Source of the DNA: Apostichopus japonicus
Lineage: Eukaryota; Echinodermata; Holothuroidea; Aspidochirotida; Stichopodidae
Assembly: GCF_037975245.1 (NCBI RefSeq)
Contig: NC_092579.1
Span: 129,001-193,000, forward strand
Length of the DNA: 64,000 bases
Direction: 5' to 3'
Numbering within the stretch: the stretch's first letter is position 1; every line of letters begins with the position of its first letter. The notes below the pieces were generated by a model. It was not told where the DNA came from, made no database searches, and worked only from the letters and a program-made list of their open reading frames with translations. Below, in pieces: positions 33,757 through 44,590 of the stretch. The position numbers and the translations under genes were made by a program.

Positions 33757-35860
33757 GTCTGCAGGCGAAGATATGTTCAGCGCACTTCAACACATACACA
33801 TATAGGCAATATAGTCTACGCAGAGGCCCTCTAAAGGTAAATTCTCCCTAATTTTGATATATATGCCTAAACTCATTAGCCACAATTGCCTAGAACTTTA
33901 TTCTAATGTGCATACTCAATTGTTTATCTTCAGCCGTGATTTAGCCCATAGGTGCAGCAAAAAAAAGATCATTTTACCAAAGATAGTTGTACAATGCTAC
34001 TCAACAGGCCCTGCATGACTTTGTTCTCTTTAGCAGAACCAACGACACAACTCTACGCAGGAAGCTAAGTTAGTGATGCACACTAACATGTACGGACAAT
34101 ATTTATTGTAGGCATGTATATATATTGTTTGTGAGGCTGTAAAAGTTTTCGCATTTTTTAACTTTTGAAACTAGTATATGGAATATGGAATCTATCAGGC
34201 GCTTTGTTTTACCGTGGTGTTCGCTTGTGTATCTGCTTTTGTGGAGTTGTGACTTTCTGAAAGCCTTACTTTATGGCAGCGAGACTGAGACATACACAAA
34301 AGTTTTATATTTTGTGGATTTGATTAATATTGCATCCACTGACTGGAAACTAACTGCAAAGACAATTAATTGCAACAACAAATGAAGAAATACCCAAGAT
34401 GTGAAGATATTTCATAAGGTAGGCAATTCAATTGCAGCAAGACCTCAATATCGTACGGCACAGTGTGTGTACTGGCCAATAGTAGAGAATCCTATGAAAT
34501 ATGACCAGACGTTGAGGCAGTTTTTTAACCATAATTTACATTAAATTGAAGAACTGCTACCCAAAATGAGTTAACAAATGTGTGAACAATTCTAACAACC
34601 TTTTCTTTCTCTTGTAGCTGCATGTTTAGTGGAAGAGTGAAGTTAATAAAAACGTCCACTTTCTTATAAGAAGTACGTGGAAAGTCCATTGTTATTGTTT
34701 CACATTCGCAGTACACTCCGCAGAATGACATCACACAGTGATCTGTATGTTCATGAGCTTTTACGCATCACGTTTCTGGTCAGTGAGAATCTGCTAACTT
34801 TGATATCAAATTTATCTAAATTACTGTCTCTTTCGACTAAACGGAAACCACAGTATTGTTTGTGTACTAAAATCCTTTAGTGTGATCCCCCTTAAAGATA
34901 AAAATTTTCCCCTCCTGCTATGCATTTTAAAGTAATTACTATAACACATGTTTTGGTCTCGAACAAGTCTGGAATTTGATTTTTTTTTTAGAAGCGTGGG
35001 AACCATGTTTACTGAGGGTATAGGGTACAATTATACTATAAGTATGCACAATATGTGTACCAGTTGTAAGGCATCACATACACAATAGTACACATAACAT
35101 GCTGGCACTATACATGCACAATTACAAAACGTTTTTTTTAACAGCACTGAAGTTGCGTCAGTTGGTTGAGTTCTACAGTATAGTGTGTGTGTACTGCACA
35201 ATGTTGCTGTGTCAGCAGCTAAGTATACTGTAGGCCTACTGTACAATGGTACCAGCAAATATCTTTGATTCTCAAACAGATGCATGTACTTGAATTGCAA
35301 CATCATCTAAACAGAATCTTCATAATACTTGTAATACCCACAAAACTAACTTGATGACAGTACTACTGGGATATTGCAGCTTCAAGACTTAAAGCTTCTA
35401 GAATTGAAGGCTGTTATATGTCAGTACATACAATTGTGACAGAAGTACAGTATTGAACAAAAGCTGTGAGCTTATTACAGAAAATAAGTCAAATTGGTGC
35501 ATGCATGTAACACATTAATACTGAATAGTAGTAAACTAGCCACAGTCTATGTACATATATGTACAGTAGAGACAGAGGACGCATTTGCTGTGCAAAAGCT
35601 CAAATTGTAACTCAAATTGTAACTCAAATTATCAATGGATCCATGTACAGTATCACATTTCATACTCCTTGTCAGAGTTGTAAGGAATCTAATATTCTAT
35701 GCATCCGTGTGTCTGTCAATGTGTATGTTGAACTGCTTGTAAATGATAAATCAAGTAGTGCCTAATGACTGAACATTAATCTGGTTATATACAGTAGATG
35801 TATTACAATAAGCCTATTGGTGAGGATCAATGGGCCATAGGGGTCAATAGAGCTAGGTGA
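33757..35860. other. intronic sequence, nothing recognised
   Basis: No convincing exon, transposon end or array. Short ORFs have no recognisable content. Confidence 0.4.
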
Positions 35861-35990
35861 GAGTCTGAATCTGAGGTAAGCACAATAACTCAATCAGGAC
35901 AAGTTCAACATCATATTTGGTATGAAGATCGTCTTTGATAAGTACTATGACCCTATTGAAGTTGGTGGTCAAAGGTCATTTGAGATTTAC
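35861..35990 (+). repeat. dispersed repeat with DR1-like site
   Basis: Relative of 19196-19640. The phrase CATATTTGGT, AGTACTATGACCCTATTGAA and then TGGTCAAAGGTCA at 35966-35978 match the AGGTCA direct-repeat arrangement at 12 of 13 bases. It is cut at its right by the left end of DIRS copy B. Confidence 0.55.
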
Positions 35991-36705
35991 TTTGCACCTC
36001 GCTTACCTGTTTACTCACAACCTTAGCACTCTTGTTCTACCGTGCCGAGAATGAACTGGTACCCTTCTGAAACTGCGACCCCTCTCATCAATGCCCTCTC
36101 ATGTCATTCTACCACCCAAACTACCTACATCGTTCGTTTTTTCTGTTGATTCTTATATGACTTAATTCAATTGGAAAGGTTCCATAGGATCTTTGTTAAC
36201 CATTTACAGGAAATGGGAATACAATTCGTAATACAATCCGATAAGTATCCTTGTTTTGTCTAGGGGAGGGTTTTTGAGACTGTTTTGGGAGCGGTTCCCA
36301 CCCCATTCAAAATCATATGTTTTCAGTACGGGTAGCATTGCTAACGCTAGTTTTCCCGCCTTCCCCCCCCCCACCCCCCCATACATTGCATGTTGTAGTT
36401 CGGTTTTATTGCATGTAAGTTTGTGTTTCCATCTTGATTGCTTTCCTTTTTGTAATTCAAAGAGTTTTTAGTAAGTTATCCTTCATCTTTCTCTTGCTCA
36501 CTGGCTTTTCATTTCTGTTAGAACTTGTTTTTGGGCCAGATTGTTTTAGTACTACGCTTGTAATCCGTTGGCTTTTAGCCAAAGCACGTTGTTAAGTTAC
36601 TCCTTTGTATTGTTAGTCTTTGTTAGCTTACATTCCTTCTCCTAATTCTCCCTTTGTAATTGTCAGACATTTTTTTACAATTGTTAAATCTTAATTTGGG
36701 TTCAT

Positions 36706-38960
36706 ATGTCTTCCCGTAGCCAGCTCAAATGCATCAAATGCATCAAATGCTCACAATTCCGTCCCGGAAGAACATGGGATGACCATGATTTATGTCCTAA
36801 AGGCTGGACGTGTACCAGAAAGGATCCTTGCCTAGTGTGTAGGGTTGGGCGATATATCGAAAATTATTATTATCGCGATAATTTTTTTTCAAGACGATAT
36901 TTTTTGAGGATTGAACAAATGACGATAATTTCTTGTGAAAAAAATTTGAAATAGATGTAGAAAAAAAAAATTCTCCGTTTTATGTGTAAATGTTATTCTA
37001 GCATTCCATGGTTAAGAAAGTTGAAAAGAAATATTTTATCAACTTCATTTACTGACTTTTGAACTTCGTAAAAACCCGTTCTTTACAACATTGACTGTAT
37101 AGAGAACAAAACTCTGAAAATCAGTAGAAAAATTACCAATTGTGTACGAAAAGTAAGTTGGTACACCTTTCTAATTTTACGAAAGATCGAGCAAAATACT
37201 TTCGAAAAATTCACGCGAAACTGGCATATCGTGCTAAATGCAACAAGTGTCATGTAAACAAGGCTCTAGTACACCCATTTATGAATAAACCAGAAGACCA
37301 CATCTGGTGTAAAGCGGGGGAAAGAAAGTATTTTCTAGAATTTCCCAAAAAAAATAATATCCGACCATAGTTAAGTTTATAGTAAATAGCCTAACCACTT
37401 CGTCGGTTACGGATCTCACGTAACAACAAAAACACAACTAATTGTATTTTTCGAAGTTGACGATTTCTACAAGGACATGGAAACAATATTTAGCATTAAG
37501 TTAATCACGCCTGGTGGCCTAAAACATGGAATTACAAGGTTTACTTTCATAAAGATGGCCATACTGTAGCTACTGGGGCCTTGATATCGTGCTATGTCTG
37601 TATGGTATAGACTGTGCCTCGTGTATCATGGGGAATAGATTGTTTTGTTCATACGGAGGAGTCGGTTGGCTTGAGGTGTGTTTTACTTACCTTAATGTTA
37701 CGGGGATATTTACCTACTTTCCTTGAACGTCTAAGATAATATTTCGCATAACTTTACGGATCCTTTACTGACTGACCTAATTAATTCTAGAGTGGAGCCA
37801 AAGAATTTTACTCCATGAAAAGTTTTTTGGAAACGTGCCAAAAATGTTAACAAACAGGTGTTAGACGGGGGGGGGGGGTTGTTTTGCAAGGTACCTGAGA
37901 AAATTTGAAGCACATTGTAGCCTACCGTGATATTTAAGTACGGTTAAACACTGCAGTTGTAAACTGATTGTTAGGCAGTCTAGAAACGGGGCTTTGCCGA
38001 ACGTAGTTTGTTTCATAATATCGACAGTTTTGTAAGTTAAACTTTATAAAGATTGTAAGACATATTAATTCTCTTTTCATTTTATCACATAATATAGCTA
38101 CTCTAACTTGTCATTTTAAAACTTTCATCAGTTTCGTGACGATTTAAATTCATAAGTTAGTCAGTATTTTGAATCCTCAATTGCGAATTTTTTTATCGCC
38201 AGACACGCAAAAATACTTAACTTTTCCGGGGGCCTTCGCCCCTGGACCCCCACAAGGGGTTCCACCCCTTGAACCCAACGGGGCTCTAAGGCGGGCCTTG
38301 AACCCCACGCCATTATGCTCGGTGTGTTTGCTGCGCGAAAACACCGGTGGGAAATCGGCATTTGTTTTTAGTGTGTTCGCGAACACACTAAAAACAACAA
38401 GAAAAAATTATCGTAATTATCGAAATATCGCGATAATTTTTGAACTATTTATCGTGACATTAAAAAGCAAATATCGCCCAACCCTACTAGTGTGCATCTA
38501 ATTTTCTCCTAGTCGTTGGCAAGAGAGAGATAGTTGGCATACAAGGCAGAGAACAAGCTCTAGGGAAAGCTGGATTATCTACCAAACCCAAATGGTCCCC
38601 AAAGAGAGGGGGAATTGAGAGAAAGAAAGCGATGGGAGAAGAAGAGGAAGTAAGGGAAGAGAGAGAAGGAGAAGAGAGGAGAGAGCAAAGGAAAGAGAAA
38701 AAGAGAGATACAGAGTAACCAGCATGTACAGAGGTGTGGACGCGACCGGAGGGTTGCTGGAGGAAAGAGGTCCGCAGAGAGAGGCAACGGATGTCAAGAC
38801 GGGACCACAGCAGGTCCTGGTCACGATCCCCAAGAGGCTGCCGAAGTAGAGGGAGATGGTCTCTTACTTTGGACATAACCTCCGATTCTTCGGATCATAG
38901 CCATAGGAGGGCCAAGAGAAGATACCGGTCCCCTAGAACAAGACACGAGGAAGAGCCAGT
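36706..38960 (+). pseudogene. DIRS ORF1 of copy B, split by the hAT-like insertion
   Basis: 5' part 36706-36839 encodes the Cys-rich N-terminus ending CTRKDPCLVC. The reading resumes after the insertion at 38495 (next codons ATC TAA, so a stop follows) with FSPSRWQERDSW, an acidic/basic purine-rich segment (EEEEVREEREGEERREQRKE), and RSWSRSPRGCRSRGRWS, SDSSDHSHRRAKRRYRSPRT. The same organisation is seen in copies A and C. It ends near LAQLTGLLKPH. Confidence 0.65.
36832..38494. mobile_element. 1.65-kb hAT-like DNA element inserted in DIRS copy B, with 8-bp target duplication
   Basis: The element is 36840-38486 (1647 bp). CTAGTGTG occurs directly at 36832-36839 and 38487-38494, a perfect 8-bp duplication. 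The termini are TAGGGTTGGGCGATAT and its exact reverse complement, followed by inverted AT-rich subterminal sequence with TATCGCGATAAT motifs. A 36-bp perfect palindrome lies at 38362-38397. A 76-codon frame at 37140-37370 (KCNKCHVNKALVHPFM) shows no transposase motif I recognise, so it is probably non-autonomous. It is younger than the DIRS copy it interrupts. Confidence 0.85.
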
Positions 38961-39420
38961 GTGGCTGGCACAATTGACAGGGCTCCTCAAACCACACTTG
39001 TGGTGGTGTTCCACCATAGAGAATTGGAACCTGGGAGCTCCTTTCATATTAGAGCTTCTGATGACATCCATTACGACAGACGCCTCACTTAAACATGGTG
39101 GGGAGCCCACTGGCAGAACCAGAATGGCGTGGGGGACGTGGTCCCCAGTGGATATCACACATTAAACGTCTAAGAGATGTTGGCTGTTAGGCGAGCTTTG
39201 GAAGCCTTTCAGCCACAAGTGGAGAACTCCAAGTTGACGGTCTTCACCGAAACACCATAGTCATGGCATTTATCAGTCAACAGGGGTTTCACACTCTGAG
39301 CAACTGTGCCATAGAATCAAACATGACCTTATGAGCATCCCACATAGCAGGGAAGGAGAATGTTATGGGGGACGCGCTGTCGAGAGGGCACTTGGATCCG
39401 TATGAGAAGGTACTGTCCCA
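38960..39420 (+). pseudogene. DIRS RNase H-like region (copy B)
   Basis: Frame-shifted translations give TTDASLKHGG, WGTWSP, then DVGC-ASFGSLSATSG, and further on VMAFISQQGFHTLSNCAIES and GKENVMGDALSRGHLDPYE. This order (TDASL...G.WSP, then a VMAFI-QQG segment, then a DALSR phrase) is the RNase H and linker arrangement of DIRS polyproteins. Stops and shifts are frequent. Confidence 0.65.
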
Positions 39421-39599
39421 TGGGACATGCGACAGGATATTCAACATCCTGGGGAAGCCACTGATAAACCTGTTTGTAAACCTACAGAATGTAAAACTCC
39501 AGGTCTGCTGCTCCAGATGATTTCACCTCAAGGCATATCAGACAGACGCCATGTCATTCCTGTGGGATTTTATGGAGGCGTATGCCTTCCCACCTCTTC

Positions 39600-40440
39600 A
39601 AGCACTATAATCAGTGAAGTCATACGGAAAGTCACACAATCCAAGGGGAGAATAATACTAGTAGCTCCGTTCTGGCCCTGCAGGCCGTGGTTTGTGGAAA
39701 TACTTCAGTTGCTGATGGACATCTTAGTGATACTGCCAGATACCCCTCATCTCCTATTGCAGAGGAGAGGGACCCAGATGTACCTCGATATCAAAGGGCT
39801 CAGATTAGTTGCCTGGAAGTTGTCAGGGCTTCCCTCAGACAGAAGGGACTTTTGGAGGCAGTTGCAAACAAACGCAAGCAGGAGATCCACTATGGCAACT
39901 TACGATTCCCAACTACGGAGGTTCGAGGAGTGGTGCCATGTCAGACAAATACTGTCAGCCAAGGTTTCTGTGACAGTATGAAACTTCCTTCAAACACTCT
40001 TTGAGAAAGGAAACAGGTGGCCACGGTTAAATATATTGGCGATTGCAGCAATACATAAGGGTGTTGTGGATGGTTCCAGCCTGAGTACCCACATATATAC
40101 ATAGAGCAGCTCATCAGTGGAATGGCCAATATAAGCCAAGTCAGGTGGTTGGCACTGTCATGGGGTTTATAAGGGGTACTGCGAGCCCTACCAAAGTCAC
40201 CGTATGAGCCAATGTCCTCAGCTCCTTTAGCAGCACTAACAAAGTAACCGCTGTTCCTCATCACAGTGGCGTCATCAAGGAGGAGGAGCTGTCTCCACGT
40301 TTTATCCACAAAAGACAACCATATTAGATTTGAAAATCATTAGGATGTTGCCAGACCCAGCCTTATCCCTTTCACCAGGGGATATCTTTATCCCAGAGAT
40401 TAAGACAGAGCTACAACCCTGTTTATCTTGCCACGTGCAC
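39600..40440 (+). pseudogene. DIRS tyrosine-recombinase-like region (copy B)
   Basis: Pieces in order: ILVAPFWPCRPWFVEILQLL, LRLVAWKLSG, then STMATYDSQLRRFEEWCHVR (the typical N-terminal, SAM-like start of the recombinase), VTVCNFLQTLFEKG, ILAIAAIHKGVVDGSSLSTH, LISGMANISQVR. The C-terminal catalytic R...HxxR...Y residues are not recognisable. Frameshifts near 39985 and 40100 and stops make it inactive. Confidence 0.6.
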
Positions 40441-41369
40441 CGTTTTCAGGGGCATTTAAGGACACCCTATCCAGGTGGCTCTCATAGGTGATTAGGCTCT
40501 TCGCCTTTGACCCTGCAAGAACCAGAGCCCACAACATATAAGAGGGGTCGCCTCGACCTGAACTTCCGTCAAAATCAAGCTACACGGAATATTTGACCCT
40601 ATATTATACCCTGATTGAAGTAGAAAGTACACAAAAGATAAGTATTTTCACATCTTCATTTCATGTGGTAATTTTCCCTTCACTTTAAGCTATATAATTA
40701 CTTCTTCCTCCCCAGCATTGCATTCGTTTTTTAACTCAAGAAACTTTTTGCGCCAGATGGAGACTCTTCCTGAAATTTAGACCTCATTGTAATACCCCTC
40801 TCGAGAAAAACACCATCAATCGCTCTACCCCCAATCCATGTTATTAAGCCAATTATTATTCCAGAGAGAGGTAGGTATACAGTGTTGCTGGGTGCCAAAA
40901 AAATAACAGATTCACGAGCTTGCGAAAAGTGTTGCACGATGAACCAATTTTTATTATCTTGACTAGGGAGTACAGGTGCTGCCCTTCACATTGTGTGTGT
41001 TTACATTAATAACAAAACATGTATGCATTTTTGTCTAGCAAGGAATCTGCAGTTTCTGTTAGCGATGCAATGCAGTCTAGAGAAACCGGAGCTGGTAAAA
41101 CGTGCTTGGAGCAGGTCTGACATGCAAGTAAAATAAAGATGCTCTAAATACTGTCAGAGAGATTGCAACGTTTTATTTAAGTTTGAAAACAATCCATACT
41201 AAACTAATGGGATAATCTGGTCTCTATCTCACTACTTTCACATTGCCAAAGAGCTTTTGCAGTTCTAAGAAGTCACTCTCTTTACATTTGAGAATACCAT
41301 TTCAAAGAAAGGAATCCCGAAACTTCTTTTTTAGACCGCTATACTTGACAAATTAAAGTTCCCCCAGTT

Positions 41370-41450
41370 AATTTTTTTTTCATTTCATTTATTTATTTCC
41401 AGTATAAATATAAATATTTATAAACAGGACATTGTATAATATACCCACAC
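41370..41450 (-). mobile_element. LINE 3' end fragment inside DIRS copy B
   Basis: Reverse complement reads ...TATACTGGAAATAAATAAATG followed by an A-rich tail, matching the 3'-end style of the LINE at 29041. Only this end is clear. Confidence 0.4.
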
Positions 41451-41998
41451 TTTGCTGGGGCTAATTGCATTAAAACTTCAGCAAAGTTCTGCCGTACTCG
41501 CAAGTACAGTTTCCCGCCAAATAGTTCTCACAAGTTCCATTTCACGCACTTAGTTTGTCAAATGCTCTCACAAGTTATTTTTTAGAAACCGATTCGGCGC
41601 TGTAAGTAGATTCATACCTGTTCTGATACCGATTCTACACATTACTATCCAAATGCTCATTTACCTGGTAATTCCCATACCCATATATGCTACTGTACTG
41701 TTTGTGGTTGGACTGGGCCCTGTAGTGTAGTGTACTGAACTGTACTTTTGCGTTGAAACGCAAAGACAAGTAAACAACACTGATTTTCATACTTTATTTC
41801 CTTTTTAATAAAATGTTTAAATAAGTTGCCGCAAAGCAAAGAACAGAGATGGGAAAGTTGTAATAAAATCGCAAATACATTTGTAGGCTAGGCTAGTATC
41901 CATAGGTTCAAGTAGTTTTGGTAGTACAGATTAACGGTATACCTGGTAAGACTTGGTGCTGAGGTTGGGAGGAGACAGGTAAGTGAGGAGCGATGTTA

Positions 41999-42736
41999 AT
42001 ATTCCAAAACTTAACAGGTTTGGATATTTATGAGTGACAAGCTTACCTGTCTCTATTCCTGCCTCCCCCGAGGGAGATGGGACACATCATGACGTAGGCG
42101 GGTCACATAGGCTATGACCTATCCTTTCGAGTTTGGCTCACGTTCAGAGGGGTCAAGGTACCATCTATGTGTTCTTGGAAAGCCAACCAAAGTAAAATTG
42201 GTGAGATATTACTTTTTACAGTTTTCAACCTACTTTTAACCTAATTTGAACCTGGTATTTAGGGGTTTTTTTTCTTAAAATGAGGGGTTGTGTTATGTTT
42301 GATTAGAGTATAAACTGTGGTATAGGATATGCATTGTTGTTCTTGTATATACTATTTCATAATAATAACTACTGTAGTCTTATATAGGACGGACTCCAAC
42401 AAAAGTTGTTCAATGCACTTTATGACAGTGATATGTTGTCAAGTTGGTAGGTGTTTGGGTTTTCTCTCAAGTTATCAAGTACTTCATTGTACAGGAAAAA
42501 ATAAAGTTGGTAAGAGAAGTTTATCCTCTGAACAGTGGGGAAGCTAAGCTAGCACTGGATAGCGAATCACTTTAGGAGGGGAGGTGGTCTCATGAGAAGG
42601 GAGGACATTAGTCCAGTCACAGTGTTAAAAGGTTACCAGTTCACTCTACACAAAGTAGAGCAAGACTCCTGAGGTTGTGAAGAGACAGGTAAGCTTGTCA
42701 CTCGTCAATATACAAATCTGGATTTTTTGGAATTTT
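41999..42736. mobile_element. short DIRS-ended element (copy D), about 0.74 kb, with 53-bp inverted ends
   Basis: Left arm 41999-42053 (ATTCCAAAACTTAACAGG ... GAGTGACAAGCTTACCTGTC) and right arm about 42684-42736 are inverted copies. Inside the right arm, the sequence leading away from it reads, reverse-complemented, CACAACCTCAGGAGTCTTGC ... GAACTGGTAACC, parallel to the inner left ends of copies A-C (CACAACCTTAGCACCTCG ... GAACTGG). No coding sequence. It is a terminal-repeat derivative lying next to the right end of copy B. Confidence 0.55.
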
Positions 42737-44590
42737 CAATCATTAATAATGATTGCTAGAGGGGTGGTTTGTTGTAGAGCCCAATATGTCAGCTCAATTA
42801 TGGAAAGGAAATTTTTTAAATGTGTTCTTGAAGCACCAACTGTATGTGACTATATCCCACATATACTATTCTTTCTAGATAGATATTGAAACATTTTGGG
42901 ATAAAACTTGTATATTGTAATATAAGTTAAATATTTGATGCCCAAAGTGAGTATAACAAATACACCACATGTAATGCTCGAGGGAGTTGGAAATCTCTGA
43001 TAATCTCGTTCTCAGTAATTAAATCTTGAGGAAGTTAAACCCAACTTGTTCTACATCAGCCAGGTAGTTGAGAGGATATATTCTGTCAAGGAATCACAAA
43101 GCCTTAGCTTCTGGTTTTCTTGTTTCTTAGGTACTGAGTTAACACTCAATTTCTGCCTACTGTAAAGTCATCCATGTAAAAGTGCAACTTTTAAGGACTG
43201 TTGAACACAATTTGACATTTTGAGATGTATAAATGTATTAGTGCTAGTTTTAAAATTTCTTTCAAAGGATGGATGTCCCCTTGTTTGCTTGAAAGTAATT
43301 GACTAGTAGGACTTTCCAAAGTGAAATGGACACATACTAATTCATGGTTGGATTATGCTAAATTTACTGTATATTACACTAAGAATTGAAAGGGTTATGA
43401 ACAGTTACTTTACCCTAACTTATAATGTGACCACACCAGTGATAATAGGATTATATTCATTATAATGGATGAGTACAGAATGCATTCCAAAAAGCTAGCC
43501 TAGCTATTTCTGGTTTAACAGATCTGGTCTGTGTGTGTTCAGTTTAATTTTAGTAACCTAATGGAATTATAATTAAATTTCCATAAATTAGATGACAGTA
43601 TTGAGGTGATATAGTCTCTAAATAAGACCATGGTAATCATTCTAATTCATGCTCTAATTGCCGTAGAATTAATTGCTTGGCTGCAATAACTCAAGAATGA
43701 AAGAAATTGTAAGCATAACTTTAAGAGTTGCCAAAATGTGTGTCCACCTTAGATTGTAGCCTTCATTAAACAGTGCTGTGTGATTGTTACATGCCCAAGT
43801 TTATCATAACGCGTTGACGTAAACTCAAAGACTTCAAGCCACTATATAGAAATAAAGCAAACTGTGTACACTTTGGTGGGAATTCTGGGCCTCAATTTGT
43901 GAATTTTAAATGATTTTGGCCTTTGGGATGGCTTTTGGCTGTATATCTTAGCGCAGTATCTATGTTATATTATCATCTACTGTAAGACAGTATGTAGTGG
44001 GCTTGTCTATTTATGAGTTGGAAGTGAAGGATGTGTCAAGATATACGTAAAGTACAGGATATCAAGGACAAAATACCATTCACTTTAGCAATCTCCAAAG
44101 CTTTGAAGAAATAAACATCAAGTATCTGATTGGTACGGCTCTAATTTGCAAAAATAGAATTCATAAAATTACTTTCTAGAGTATGTACACTTTTCTATTG
44201 TTTTTAATAGTTAGTGGAGATTTGAGAAACAAAAGTTAATTGCTTAGTTTCTTATTATTATTGCTGGATTGAAGTCACATATTGGTATTGATAAACTGAT
44301 TGTATTGATGTTACAACAAATAATTCATATTCTGAGAAAGTACAGTATATATGTTAATTACTTGTCAATTCAATCATCAAAACTTTACATGGGCCAAACG
44401 AATATTTCTCAACAGATTTACCCATGTAGTAGACCTATTCTAGGGAGAAACACTTGAATATGGTGGTATCATTTATATACTGAAATCCATTGCAATGACC
44501 TGCTTCTAATGCTAAAGGTTAAATGCTGTAAATTGCATATCCAGTGTTGTAATCTTGAACTGAATAGTATCCTGAAGTACTGCAGTTGTT
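42737..44590. other. intronic sequence, small dispersed repeat
   Basis: At 43085-43125, AAGGAATCACAAAGCCTTAG resembles part of the repeat at 16555-16580. Otherwise nothing recognised. Confidence 0.4.

Larger units (their letters stand above)
35991..41993 (+). mobile_element. DIRS-like retroelement copy B with both inverted termini, degenerate
   Basis: The left end at 35991 (ACCTCGCTTACCTGT ... ACAACCTTAGCAC) is matched, inverted, at 41950-41993 (GGAGACAGGTAAGTGAGGAG). Between them: ORF1 start at 36706 (MSSRSQLKCIKC, IKCSQFRPGRTWDDHDLC, a C-x2-C/C-rich motif), an inserted hAT-like element (36840-38486), the rest of ORF1, an RNase H-like region and a tyrosine-recombinase-like region. The reverse-transcriptase fingers and palm are missing, because ORF1-like sequence at about 38960 joins directly to sequence just upstream of RNase H. 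Without the insertion it is about 4.35 kb. Inverted ends plus a tyrosine recombinase define DIRS-type elements. The frame is broken many times. Confidence 0.75.
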
